64,000 nucleotides of DNA, taken from NCBI GenBank assembly GCA_916048095.2, contig OU696594.1:4331781-4395780 (forward strand), given 5' to 3'. A program made the position numbers and the translations under genes. Below the pieces are notes generated by a model that had not been told where the DNA came from, made no database searches, and was given only the letters and a program-made list of their open reading frames with translations. Source of the stretch: Sacculina carcini. Taxonomy: Eukaryota; Arthropoda; Thecostraca; Sacculinidae. This document shows, piece by piece, positions 27,163-38,070 of the stretch; positions within the stretch are counted from its first letter, which is position 1; each line of letters begins with the position of its first letter.

Positions 27163-27372
27163 TTGTCACGGAGATTGGGGTGTGCGGAGCGCGTTCCAGT
27201 CCGGAGTGTCAATGTCGCCGGAGAGCGGAAACGGAGGCAGCCGTGGGTGTGTCTCATGTTCGGTGAACACAATACAAAGCTGAAGGACTAGCTGCGGCGC
27301 CGACTCCATGACACATTCGTAGAGATGCAGGAGGTTGGCGTCGGCGTTTTCGTAAGTCATGTGAATGTAGTA
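27163..27372 (-). pseudogene. XK-related (XKR) membrane protein, second exon
   Basis: MTYENADANLLHLYECVMES, then APQLVLQLCIVFTEHETH is the family's hallmark region (ERADxNxLxLxExxxESAPQLxLQLyI) that follows the part encoded at 24.86-25.38 kb. A plausible acceptor (CGCAG) lies just upstream on the minus strand. It is positioned upstream of the first exon, the wrong order for one transcript, and the frame stops after DWNALRTPQSP. Confidence 0.65.
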
Positions 27373-27504
27373 TTTGGTTTGGTCATCTGCGTTTTTGGCC
27401 TGCTTGGCTCGCCTTCTTTTGATCCCATATATCCCATATACCTCTCCATTAGATCGGCTGGCAGAGCGGACAGTGAAATATCAATTTCTCATTCTTTTTT
27501 GTCG

Positions 27505-28001
27505 GGTCAAGTCCTGTGTTGCTGCCAGACAATCTTCTGGTGCGCCTCCGGATTGCCTGCACATAGTGAAAATAACAACCTTTGGCAGCAATTCCGGGGA
27601 ATACGACGATACGTCGGCGTGCCTAGTCCAGCAGCCACAGAGCACGAAGAGGATGCCGCCTAAGCCACACCGGTGCCGCTCAATTCACTGCGACGCAACG
27701 AACGCTGCCGGCGCAACGTCTCCTTGCCGGGACTCGCCGAACGCCAACTTAAAGACGCTGTGTGTGAAATACGTAGCAATCTACGTAGCAACACGCCCCA
27801 GCTCTTTCTGATAATATGATCCGGCTATTGTCTTTCCACTCGTGTCTTGCAGCTTGTACATTGGTACAGGTCGACGGGTACATATCACCGATATGATGAA
27901 CACTTCGCTGGAAAATGTCTGCGTATAGCTTTTACGACGGTAGGCCCCCGGCGTTGGATATTTCTACTTTTCGAGGTCCCCGGGCTGGTAGTCGTAGGCT
28001 T
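27505..28001. repeat. Blocks A, B, J and complete H, copy 2
   Basis: The longest intact series of blocks (about 500 bp). Block H here (27780-28001) is the partner of 8193-8412. Confidence 0.85.
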
Positions 28002-28004
28002 ACA

Positions 28005-28215
28005 CACACATACTTCACACACTATTACTTCATGTCATAAGTGGGAGGAAGTTGTTTTTTTGTAAACTATCTTTTTATAGTTCAAGTAAAAAAATGAATA
28101 CGTGCATAATGTTTATTGCAGTACATTACACATTGTTTTTCGGCTTAACAATTTTGCTTAAGATATAATAAGATGAGATATGGTGACAAATAATATTTCT
28201 GAAAGGCTATACATA
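28005..28215. repeat. 210-bp direct repeat, left copy
   Basis: Matches 29294-29505 at about 95% by eye (CACACATACTTCACACACTA; GTGGGAGGAAGTTGTTTTTT; GTACATTACACATTGTTTTT). Both copies are followed by ATATACAC-type microsatellite. They bracket the small membrane-protein frame at 28552-28965. Confidence 0.8.
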
Positions 28216-28419
28216 TACACATATAAACATATATACACATGGCACACATATATACATTCGACGTGGCGAGTCTCGGTTGACTCGGTGGTTGCAACTTCAT
28301 GGAGCTCTGCACGTGGGTTTTGTAAAGGCTGTCATTTTCGGATGCCCCGCCAACGTTTGTGCGCTCTCATTCTCCTTTTCTGTTAGCTACTGATATTGTT
28401 CGGTATTGTAGCTGCTGAT

Positions 28420-28446
28420 ACACACACACACACACACACACACACA
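28420..28446. repeat. (CA)n microsatellite
   Basis: About 13 CA units. Confidence 0.95.
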
Positions 28447-28551
28447 GTGAGAGGAACACACAAACAAACAAAAGCGCACACACAATTTATATGTTGCGTG
28501 TGGGGTGGCGACGGAGGTGGCCGTCAAGATCGGTCAACACCCTCCAGGTTA

Positions 28552-28965
28552 TTATTGACATCCTTCAGAAGTTGCGGACCCAGCTGTAGGTGGCGTTGGC
28601 CGTGTCCACGATCGCTTCCGGCCTGCTCCTCGGAGACTGATGTTGGTCATGTTTATTGGACCGGTTATGTTGACGGGACCGGTGATCATGATGTTGGATG
28701 GACGTAGGTTAGTGGAGTCCGCTAGGTTCCTTGTTTGTGCCCAGCACTTCCAGATCTTCCACAAAACGGCCCCTAGGACGGTCGTGAGGGCGCCACCGCT
28801 GGCGGCGACGCCGATGTAAATGTAAGCATTTACTTTGTTTACGACCGCCTCGGGACAATTGCACGTTGGGCACGTGTTGTTGGGCAGGTGTTGTCCTGCC
28901 ACCAAACTCGTGTGGAGCAGCAGAATACAAAGCAGCATCAGCACAGCCTTTCTTGCCGAATCCAT
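28552..28965 (-). CDS. Small secreted/membrane protein, unrecognised
   Basis: A 137-residue frame. MDSARKAVLMLLCILLLHTS plus LVAG is a textbook signal peptide. The short outside part, QHLPNNTCPTCNCPEAVVNK, has a glycosylation signal and four cysteines. One membrane helix follows (AYIYIGVAASGGALTTVLGA), then WKIWKCW and a cytoplasmic tail with the repeated phrase ITGPVNITGPINMT. The layout is that of a small type I membrane protein. It is framed by 210-bp direct repeats, so it may be a gene carried by an element or a captured glycoprotein piece. No family is recognised; on signal and helix quality it is more likely real than most short frames here. Confidence 0.4.
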   Translation of the reverse strand: MDSARKAVLMLLCILLLHTSLVAGQHLPNNTCPTCNCPEAVVNKVNAYIYIGVAASGGALTTVLGAVLWKIWKCWAQTRNLADSTNLRPSNIMITGPVNITGPINMTNISLRGAGRKRSWTRPTPPTAGSATSEGCQ

Positions 28966-29293
28966 ACCTTAACGATTGCGATCGGTGAAACTTGAATTCT
29001 TAATTCACAAATAGCTGGAATATGTTCAATGTGTTTTGTGTACCGGGCTGTGGAGCTGAAAAGAATCGGGCTGACAAAGCGATGCAACAAAAAATACGAA
29101 AATTCGATATTAAAAAATATATTGCAATAAAGTCCCAATTTGAGGCGAATTAATGTCTATAACCGAGACAAGAGATAATATTGCAAGGACACTGGTGATA
29201 TCATACATTAGTTGAATAATGAAGGAAGAATAGTACGGCGAAGTTGCGATGACGTAACACTACTGCATAACAATACACGATCCCACTGAATCA

Positions 29294-29505
29294 AACACAC
29301 ACATACTTCACACACTTACTTCATGTCATTAGTGGGAGGAAGTTGTTTTTTTGTAAACTATCTTTTTATAATTCAAGTAAAAAAATGAGTATGTGCATAA
29401 TGTTTATTGCAGTACATTACACATTGTTTTTCGGCTTAACAAATTTGCTTAAGATATAATAAGATAAGATATGGTGACAAAGAATATTTCTGGAAGACCA
29501 TACAT
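29294..29505. repeat. 210-bp direct repeat, right copy
   Basis: Partner of 28005-28215. Confidence 0.8.
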
Positions 29506-29679
29506 ATAAACATATAATCATTAACATATAAACATAAACACACATACATATATATATATATACACATATATTCGCATGCAGATTTTTACACTTTCATGTA
29601 GACATTTACATACATTCGCATGCCCACACATTCACACTGTGTGTGTATGTGGGTGTGTGTGTCAGAGTATGAAGTACGG

Positions 29680-29822
29680 TACGGTTGGTTTTTCGCGATT
29701 CGTACCAACGAAAAAATTTCGTGCCATACTTTCGTACCGTACCTCATTTTTGCAATCGTACCGTACTAGTACGAAAAACTTTCGTACCGTAATTTCGTAC
29801 CTTTTTCGTACCTTCAGTAATC
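29680..29822. repeat. Cluster of TTCGTACCGTA-type motifs
   Basis: Within about 140 bp the motifs TTTCGTACC, CGTACCGTA and their reverse complements recur about ten times in both orientations. Such subterminal arrays are typical of some DNA transposon ends, but no element was defined. Confidence 0.6.
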
Positions 29823-30636
29823 GTTCTCACAGGACTTGAATCGATATTTGCTTTCGTGCTTTCCGCATAAATGGAATTATATAATATACATTATTACCAC
29901 TTGATATTATATTTTACTAAATGTTTAATACTAAATGAAATACGAAATGTTTATGAAATACGTATATTTAACTTTACATTATAAAAAGAAAACGTTAAAT
30001 GGAACCCTTCGACATCAAGTAAAATTACTTTATCGGTATATTCACTTTATTGGTAAAATTACTTAAAGCCTTGGCGAATTCAGTGAAGTAATTGTAATTG
30101 TAATTGTAATTTATTGCCACCGCATCAAAAACACACACAAAACATGATAAAATACAGCAGCATAGTCTGTCAAGCCAAATTGTGGCTTCTCAACAGACAA
30201 ATTAATACACTAATACTTCATACTGACGGGAGTAAAAATGTACAACATCACATGGGACACATCACACGATAGATCATGGTTACATTCAAATAAAGAGATA
30301 CAAAAGAGACTTGAATATCTAGACTTAAATATAATCACACACACACACTCACACTCACAGGCACCAACACACACAAACACACACACACACGCACACAAAC
30401 ACACACACACACACATAAAGGTAATGCAAATTCGAAAATGGGTATACAAATGATAACACAGAACAATAATACATCTCTTAGTTACAAGCACTAATGATTA
30501 TTCTGATTAATTGGCCCGATGTGGACATCCATTGTGCACCACAATGGATTTCCATTCATATATTTCAACACACAATGAAATGCAGAAGAAAACACGTATG
30601 AGACAATCGCAGTTAACATAAATATGGTGAGCATTG

Positions 30637-33573
30637 TTAGTCAAGAACATACTTTCGTATAACCTTTTTAAACTGGTGGGGGCTACTACAATTTACTAAA
30701 TTTTTTATCTCAGTAGGTAAGCTATTGAACAATTCCGGTCCATAACTCACAACGCACATTTTAAACAGTGTGGTCCTGAATTTCGGTAGTATCAAGTTCA
30801 CGTTATTATTTCTAGTGTTACAAGCATGGTCATTTATTCGAAAAATAGAGTTATGTCCGATCAGTTTGTATATAAGCAGGATTGTGAAATATTTATGGAT
30901 GGATGAGAACTTGAGAATGTTTTTTTGCCTGAATATGTCTTCTGTGGAATCAAATTTTTATCTGTGAAAAAGACAACGTAAAAATTTTATCTGCGCAACA
31001 TTAATTTGTGTTAAAAATGAACTATAGGTATTCGCCCAAATTGAGACGCAATAGGTCCAATGAGGGTAGAAAAGTGCATAGTAAACATACATTTTAGCCT
31101 CATGTGTAAAATTGTGCCGAACCCGATACATAATTCCCATTATTTTTGCCAGTTTTGAACAAAGTTCACTTATATGAATATTCCAATTCAAGTTCTCATC
31201 AATGAAAACACCCAAAAATTTGGTACAATGACTTTGTTTCAAGTATACACCATCTAATAGAATTCTAGGGAAGTCGTGTTTTACGGACCGATTTTGAAAT
31301 ATTATATAGGATGTTTTTTCAAATTTATCGTAAGGTCGTTGGCCTGGGTCCAGCTACATACATTCTTAAGTTCCATATACATTTTATGATGCAAACCTTT
31401 AACATTTTCGTCAGTTAACAATAGAGTTGTATCGTCTGCATATATTGTGAATTTAATTACAGGGCTAGAGTAAACAATATCATTTATATATACCAAGAAA
31501 AGTATGGGCCCCAAAACAGATCCCTGTGGCACTCCCTTAGTAATTTTCATGACAGAAGAGTAGCACTTGTTACAGTACACTCTCTGTGTACAGTCAGTTA
31601 AATAATTCTCAAAAAGTTTGTGAACTACACCCCTTATACCCAGATGTTCCAATTTATGTAATAATTTTGAATGGTTAATTCTATCAAATGCTTTTGAAAA
31701 ATCTAAAAAAATACCAGCAGCAAGATGTTTTCTCTCTAAGCATTCATAAACTCCATTGACAAAATCCAAAATAGCCGACTCTGTGGAGCAGCCAGATCTG
31801 AACCCAAATTGTTGTTTATTTAAAAGTTCGTTTTTTTTCGAGGTATGAGACTAGTCTTGAGGATATAACTTTTTCGAAAACTTTATTAAGTGACGGAAGC
31901 ATCGATATTGGTCTGTAGTTGTTCACTTCCCCTGCATCTCCTGATTTAAAAATAGGAATAACTTTTGCACATTTAAGTTCATTTGGATAATGCCCGGTGG
32001 AGAAGGATAAGTTAATGATATGAGCCAGTGGAGCGCTGATTATATCTGCAGTAAATTTCAGTAGAATTGGAGGAATTTCATCGTAACCTGACGCATGACT
32101 GTCAAATGTGCTTAGAACAATTTTAATTTCTTGTTCATTGGTAGATTGTAAAAACATGGAAGAAGTTGGCCGTGTATGAAGGAATGTCTTGAAATCCAGA
32201 CTATTTTGATTGTTTTGAGCACCCATATTCAAAAAGTGGTTATTAAACACATCAGGAATATTTCGACAATTGTTGTGTAGTTCAATAGTTTTATCTCCAT
32301 GATTTTTCCTCCCCAATAATGAGTTAATGATTTGCCACTGCTTTTTAGCATTGCCTTTGTTAGAACAAAAATTTTCTTTATAATAATTGTTTTTTGTAAT
32401 TCTCATCAAGTTGGTTAAATTATTTCGATACCTCTTGTATTCTTCTTTATACATATTTGGCCACTTTTTAGAAAGTCTTAACAACCGATTTTTTTCTCTA
32501 ATCTTAGTCTCGATTTCCGGAGTGATGTGGGGGCTCAATTCACACTTCTTTTTCATTTTGATATTTTTGTAGGGAAAATGTTCCTCAAACAGATCAATGA
32601 AAGTGTAGTAGAACTTGTCGAAAGCACTTTCCGGACAATGCTCGTCAAATACTCCATACCAATTTACAGAAGCCAATTTTGTGTTGAATTCAGTCATTGA
32701 AATGTGATTAAAGGTTCTGAGTTTCAAAATTTGCTGTTTATTTCTCATTTGGTTTGTTCTGAATTGAGAAATCGTAGGAAAATGATCAGATATGTCTGTT
32801 TCAATGATATAGTTTGCTTCGTTCATGTTAATTTCAGTAGACCAAATGTGATCGATCAGAGTGGCCGATGAGTCGGTCACTCTTGTCGGTCTGTTTATCA
32901 AGCTATGGAACGAGAAAGAGTACATTCGGTTGACAAATTGTTTGACATTTTCAGTCCTGTCTAACAAATTTAGATTAAAGTCCCCAAAGATGGATATGCT
33001 TTTATATTTGTTGACTCTTAGTGATTCAAGTGTGTTTTCCAATATTTCGAGAAATTCAGTAAAATTGCTATTCGGTGGTCTGTATACACAAATATTAATG
33101 ATTTTATTTTGGCCAGCTACAATTTCTGTACACAAAGTTTCTACACAATCTGACTTAACCGTAAACTCATCAATTACCCTGGATGAATATCTTTCATCGA
33201 TATAAATTACCACTCCACCTCCGTAAACGTTTCTACAGTTAGAAAACATATTATATCCCGGTATTTTATAAAGTTGACAGTGGTCAGGATTTAATCTAAC
33301 TTCAGTTAACCCCATAATATTAAATTTATATATGTTATTGTAAACTACTTCATCAACAAAAGTTTTTAAATTTTTAGGTATGGATCTTATATTAAAGCTG
33401 ATGATATTGAATGCTATGTCAAGTGTGCTGGTCAGGTCAGTCACATTACTGATATAATCAGTTTTTATATTGTCAGCTGGGTCAAGACGTTCATTACTCA
33501 GAGAGTTATATGTGTCTATAAAATGATCGTCCTTGAAATATAGAGAACGGTAATCAGACAAGATATCAATCAT
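30637..33573 (-). pseudogene. LINE ORF2: endonuclease-reverse transcriptase, broken
   Basis: The first open part (31816-33573, 585 codons) starts MIDILSDYRSLYFKDDHFID. Its apurinic-type endonuclease is recognisable by NIISFNIRSIPKN, GLTEVRLNPDH, ISIFGDFNLNLLD and the terminal SDHFPTI. The reverse transcriptase begins at VNNYRPISMLPSLNKVFEKV. A frameshift near 31800 leads into the next frame (31302-31769) with IFLDFSKAFDRINH, KGVPQGSVLGPIL and the catalytic YADD. A further shift near 31300 leads to the thumb region (30958-31242), and the tail ELFNSLPTEIKNL ends at a stop at 30637. The enzyme would nick target DNA and copy the LINE RNA in place. Two frameshifts make it inactive. Confidence 0.85.
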
Positions 33574-33615
33574 AGTAGTAATCTAGTTTACAAATACTAA
33601 TAAAGACTGAAAATT

Positions 33616-34428
33616 TCACTTGGCATTCGGAGTGTCCTTCCTGCGCTGACCTCTTGACCTCAGCTGTGCCGTGGCCATTGCAGCTGCAGACTCCTCCTCG
33701 GTAGTCTGTTGTTGCACCATAGACGCGTGCTGCGTCATCGGCTCCACTGATTGCTGCCTCCTTTCTTTGATTATCAGTCTTGCCCCTCTAAAGTACGCAA
33801 TTTTACCCTCTCTCTTGGCTTGCTGCAAAAGAGGGAGATGGGCTTTCTTCTTCTCTCTCGATGCCGCACAGAGGTCCTCGTTCACATAAATATTTGATCC
33901 TTTCAACTTGTGGGCGTTCCGCATCACCGTCTCCCTGTCAGCCACCGTCTGAAACTTCACCAGCACCGGTCTTGACCTTTGGCCGCCAAGCCTACCCACT
34001 CGATGAGCCATGTCGATTTTCGTTGTGGGAATTTGCAGTTTGTCCTTTATGATCTGCTCGACTTTTGACTCCGTCTCTGCTCTCTCTTCCTTGACGTCGT
34101 CTGTGATTCCATCAAATAGAACATTTTGACGTCTGGATAGGTCTTCTTCCTGATCCTGCCGCTCCTCCAGCTGTTTCAGTCTGACCTCGTACTGGGAGAT
34201 TTTGCGATTCATGTCTCTCTCTCTGCTTTCACTCTCGCGCTTGTCTTTTTCTAGGTCATCAACTTTGGCCTGAGTGAACTCCAGGCTTTTTTGCAGCTCG
34301 CTCACCTGATCAGCAAGCTTGTCGTTTCTAGCAGAAATGTTCGAGGTGAAAAGCTCAATCACTGCCTTGAACGTTGCCGTTTGTGTTTCAAGCATCAGCT
34401 TTAACTGCTCATTTGTAACAGGCGACAT
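33616..34428 (-). CDS. LINE ORF1 RNA-binding protein
   Basis: From the ATG at 34428 the protein (270 residues) starts MSPVTNEQLKLMLETQTATF; the frame is open back to 34548, so a longer form is possible. A long coiled coil (about residues 20-105, rich in Glu/Lys/Gln) is followed by RRQNVLFDGITDD. An RRM-like and C-terminal region includes IDMAHRVGRLGGQRSRPVLV and KLKGSNIYVNEDL. This is the layout of L1-type ORF1 proteins, which coat LINE RNA as trimers. The gene is intact even though ORF2 is broken. It ends 43 bp before ORF2 begins. Confidence 0.8.
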   Translation of the reverse strand: MSPVTNEQLKLMLETQTATFKAVIELFTSNISARNDKLADQVSELQKSLEFTQAKVDDLEKDKRESESRERDMNRKISQYEVRLKQLEERQDQEEDLSRRQNVLFDGITDDVKEERAETESKVEQIIKDKLQIPTTKIDMAHRVGRLGGQRSRPVLVKFQTVADRETVMRNAHKLKGSNIYVNEDLCAASREKKKAHLPLLQQAKREGKIAYFRGARLIIKERRQQSVEPMTQHASMVQQQTTEEESAAAMATAQLRSRGQRRKDTPNAK

Positions 34429-34560
34429 GGTCACAATCAAATCACGACAGGACACAACCGCACAGTATGAATCACAAATCACAAGTAAAGTGAAGTGGTT
34501 GTATATGCATATGATAATATGGCGCGGCTGAAGCAAATACAAACACAATGATGAGGTTTC

Positions 34561-35178
34561 TGCGTCATGTTCATACAGTCATTATACGCGAGTAAAATAT
34601 GAACTCTTTCAGATACCGGATTTCAGATTCCATGGAAATAGTCAATGAGTTAGCATGTCATTAGCCTATTATTTATCACAAGCATGTACTTTCTCACTCG
34701 GTTTTATTGTGTTCCTCCCACCCGATTTCTGGAATTGTGCTCAAACAAATAAATATTGTTGTTATGGCAGTTGGTCATCTACCCCGATGTTAATACAAGC
34801 TAAAACGATAATATACACAGAAATGTATTAATGTCGTCGAGATCAATATACATCAAAATACACACACACACACCGAGAGTCAAACACACAAATATACATG
34901 AATACAAATGTTTAGATATTGTAGGCAAGCCATATCTATCGCATACATGCTCACACACACAGTTATGCATATAGTTATTCCTCACATGGAATAACTAGTG
35001 ACGATATATATAATAATATAATAATATTCCATATTCCATAAATAATAATATGGAAGCACGGGTGACGTAAGGGCAATTGAACTGTCTCAGTCACCTCATT
35101 TTTAACATCCATTCTAGACTATTAAAGCACTTACAATTTCACGACCACCTAAACAATTTGCCATTTTTCTATTGATAG
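34561..35178. other. No gene; LINE-tail fragment and microsatellite
   Basis: AT-rich. 35052-35110 (AGCACGGGTGACGTAAGGGC...) matches the 3' end of the LINE fragment at 38231. CACACA runs lie near 34862. Confidence 0.6.
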
Positions 35179-36104
35179 TGTTAACTACACTTGTTAAGTA
35201 CGGTTAAACATGCATAGAAAACAATTAGTAAATCAGCTATATATTACATTCACACATTTACATAACATTAATACATAATTACAATAACGAAACAATGCAA
35301 TAAGATACGATACCCGCAGCGGCTGAACACGAATACACGGGGAGCACGAATAAGTCGCGGGAGCACAATGAAGCGAGCGAACACTCTAGCACTGTGTGAC
35401 AGCACGCACTATTCTCGACTGAAGATGCTAGTGTACCCGCAGCGGCTTGACACGCATACGCGGGGAGCACGAGTAAGTAGCGGGAGCACAATGAAGCGAG
35501 CGAACAACCCTAGCACTGTGTGTCAGCACGCCTTATACTCGACTGACTTGTCCAACACCTGTAGCACCGGCCGGAATACCTTCACTCCAAGTAGGACACC
35601 GGTCACGTGACCGTCTGGAAGGTGCCGTGCGACGTCTGAGCAAACAGTCGTGTGAATTGTCGCGGGAAATAGCGGGACTACGATCGTCGTGGGTGGTGTG
35701 AACACACAGTAGTACTTCCGCCGGCTTGCGTGGAGAATGGGCAGCGCACACAGGCGGCTCAGACAGACAGACACAAGCACACAGGCGGCGCGGATATACA
35801 GCGCGACACAAACACGACATAGCCAGACGGCGATGACATAGCCAGACGGCGACGTAAACACACGGCGCAAATAGGTGACGAAAATATCACATCCGGTGGT
35901 GTGCACGGTGCGAACATACATACAATCATATTGCGAAGTGTGTAAATTTACACAATGAAATGAATTTATGTAATGAAACAAATACGCAACGAATATAACG
36001 CAAACACACGCACAACATAAACATGCAACACATACACTAAAATAATACAACGACAATCAATACAAAAGAAACATGTGTGTGTGTGAATAAGTGTGTACGC
36101 CACA
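35179..36104 (-). repeat. TRIM 3' LTR
   Basis: 926 bp. On the minus strand it begins TGTGGCGTACACACTTATTC and ends ACTTGTTAAC-type sequence then TAGTTAACA. Confidence 0.92.
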
Positions 36105-36229
36105 GGAGCCCCCTCCTCAGATCAGGGCGAGAAACGAACAGGTGGCCTGATGTGTCGGCCTGATCGAGAATGAATGTGTTGTGGCGCTGCTGTGTCACCG
36201 GATAATTGTTGTGATGATGTTGGCGCACC

Positions 36230-36535
36230 GGGAAGTTGTTGCGAGTGCTGTTGCGATGCTGCGCGTGTTGCTGAGCATGTTGCTACGTTGTTGCGCGTGT
36301 TGCTGAGCATGTTGCTACGTTGCTGCGCGTGTTGCTGAGCATGTTGCTACGTTGCTGCGCGTGTTGCTGAGCATGTTGCTACGTTGCTGCGCGTGTTGCT
36401 GAGCATGTTGCTACGTTGCTGCGCGTGTTGCTGAGCATGTTGCTGAGCATGTTGCTACGTTGCTGCGCGTGTTGCTGAGCATGCTGCTGCGCTGCTGTGC
36501 GCGTTGCTGAGCGAGTTGCTACGTTGTTGCGCGCT
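36230..36535. repeat. 32-bp minisatellite inside the TRIM
   Basis: About seven full and several partial units of ACGTTGCTGCGCGTGTTGCT+GAGCATGTTGCT fill much of the internal region. Confidence 0.9.
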
Positions 36536-36914
36536 TCTTTGAAGATTTAGACTTACTGTCCATCTCCAGGCTAATTCAGCTATAGCGGCTGGACACGCAA
36601 AAATCAAGACCAAGATCGAGATCGAAGATCAAGACTCATGATGTAAGATGCTAGTGTACCTGTAAAACCCGCAGCGGCTGAACACGAATACGCGGGGAGC
36701 ACGAATAAGTCGCGGGAACACAATGAAGCGAGCGAACAACTCTAGCACTGTGTGACAACACGCACTATTCTCGACTGGAGATGCTAGTGTACCTGTAAAA
36801 CCTGTAAAAGTTGGTTAATGCGTGAAGTAGCTGTTACTACAACCACTGTTAGTGGTCAGTTGTTAGCGAGGTCACCACTTGTTAAACACGGTGTCCGCAT
36901 ATAATACAATTCAA

Positions 36915-36931
36915 TCACGTCGGGGTCACCA
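36915..36931 (-). promoter_or_regulatory. tRNA-Trp primer-binding site of the TRIM
   Basis: TCACGTCGGGGTCACCA is the reverse complement of a 17-base primer site pairing with the 3' end of animal tRNA-Trp including CCA. It lies 2 bp inside the 5' LTR. Confidence 0.85.
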
Positions 36932-36933
36932 CT

Positions 36934-37859
36934 TGTTAACTACACTTGTTAAGTACGGTTAAACATGCATAGAAAACAATTAGTAAATCAGCTATATATT
37001 ACATTCACACATTTACATAACATTAATACATAATTACAATAACGAAACAATGCAATAAGATACGATACCCGCAGCGGCTGAACACGAATACACGGGGAGC
37101 ACGAATAAGTCGCGGGAGCACAATGAAGCGAGCGAACACTCTAGCACTGTGTGACAGCACGCACTATTCTCGACTGAAGATGCTAGTGTACCCGCAGCGG
37201 CTTGACACGCATACGCGGGGAGCACGAGTAAGTAGCGGGAGCACAATGAAGCGAGCGAACAACCCTAGCACTGTGTGTCAGCACGCCTTATACTCGACTG
37301 ACTTGTCCAACACCTGTAGCACCGGCCGGAATACCTTCACTCCAAGTAGGACACCGGTCACGTGACCGTCTGGAAGGTGCCGTGCGACGTCTGAGCAAAC
37401 AGTCGTGTGAATTGTCGCGGGAAATAGCGGGACTACGATCGTCGTGGGTGGTGTGAACACACAGTAGTACTTCCGCCGGCTTGCGTGGAGAATGGGCAGC
37501 GCACACAGGCGGCTCAGACAGACAGACACAAGCACACAGGCGGCGCGGATATACAGCGCGACACAAACACGACATAGCCAGACGGCGATGACATAGCCAG
37601 ACGGCGACGTAAACACACGGCGCAAATAGGTGACGAAAATATCACATCCGGTGGTGTGCACGGTGCGAACATACATACAATCATATTGCGAAGTGTGTAA
37701 ATTTACACAATGAAATGAATTTATGTAATGAAACAAATACGCAACGAATATAACGCAAACACACGCACAACATAAACATGCAACACATACACTAAAATAA
37801 TACAACGACAATCAATACAAAAGAAACATGTGTGTGTGTGAATAAGTGTGTACGCCACA
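36934..37859 (-). repeat. TRIM 5' LTR
   Basis: 926 bp, same sequence as 35179-36104. Confidence 0.92.
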
Positions 37860-37965
37860 ATAGCGTGGACCCTGGGAACACTCGTAGGATCATCAGAGTT
37901 GACGATATCTGCACACTCAATGTTGTAGGTCCACAGTTGTGCCTGATCAATTTCTTCTTTGTAAT

Positions 37966-38070
37966 TGTTCTATATTATTATCTATATGTAGGTATATCAA
38001 ATTAGGGTTTTCTATGTTATTTGTTATATGTTGTGTAGCATTCTGTACTTGCATGGTTGCATGGTTACTT
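37966..38070 (-). pseudogene. Second copy of the Env-like fragment
   Basis: Related to 16835-16935. The minus frame reads QVQNATQHITNNIENPNLIY and LHIDNNIEQLQ without the stop found at 16.9 kb, so the reading frame predates both copies. Confidence 0.5.

Larger units (their letters stand above)
3585..28005. other. Mosaic tract of reused, reshuffled sequence blocks
   Basis: About 24 kb is assembled from short blocks that recur in different orders with sharp junctions. Examples are an 837-bp chromodomain block (10497-11333 and 15335-16170), a PB1-like block of about 650 bp (from 11362 and 13976), a 390-bp block (19145-19544 and 21036-21428), a 220-bp block (8193-8412 and 27780-28001), and a 60-bp minisatellite at seven or more sites. 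Viral, transposon and host coding fossils inside it are all on the minus strand. A piRNA cluster or other fragment-collecting locus is the leading interpretation; a partly misassembled repeat array is the main alternative. Confidence 0.7.
30070..34560 (-). mobile_element. LINE (non-LTR retrotransposon), nearly full length, inactive
   Basis: The element is read on the minus strand: ORF1 (33616-34428), ORF2 (30637-33573), 3' UTR and a short (AATTGT)n-like tail around 30085-30110. ORF order and the endonuclease-RT layout place it in the Jockey/CR1 group. ORF2 has at least two frame breaks. The 5' end lies near 34560; target-site duplications were not found by eye. Confidence 0.85.
35179..37859 (-). 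mobile_element. Non-autonomous LTR retrotransposon (TRIM type)
   Basis: Two 926-bp LTRs (35179-36104 and 36934-37859) look identical base for base. They start TG and end CA on each strand and are flanked by a 4-bp target duplication, ATAG (35175-35178 and 37860-37863). The internal part is only 829 bp and has no coding capacity. Read on the minus strand, a tRNA-Trp primer site (36915-36931) follows the 5' LTR after 2 bp, and the purine run GAGGAGGGGG precedes the 3' LTR. Identical LTRs mean a recent insertion, mobilised by another element's proteins; a tRNA-Trp-primed Ty3/gypsy family is the likely helper. Confidence 0.92.

Noticed and set aside
3585-28005. Polinton, Helitron or integrated large DNA virus as the explanation of the mosaic
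   Set aside because: I found no protein-primed polymerase, packaging ATPase, capsid, or Rep/helicase motif, and no terminal inverted repeats around the tract.
35523-36056. Identical 177-codon minus-strand frames in both TRIM LTRs (also 37278-37811)
   Set aside because: Cys/Val-rich, lying in an LTR with no coding expectation and no motif; duplicated only because the LTRs are identical.
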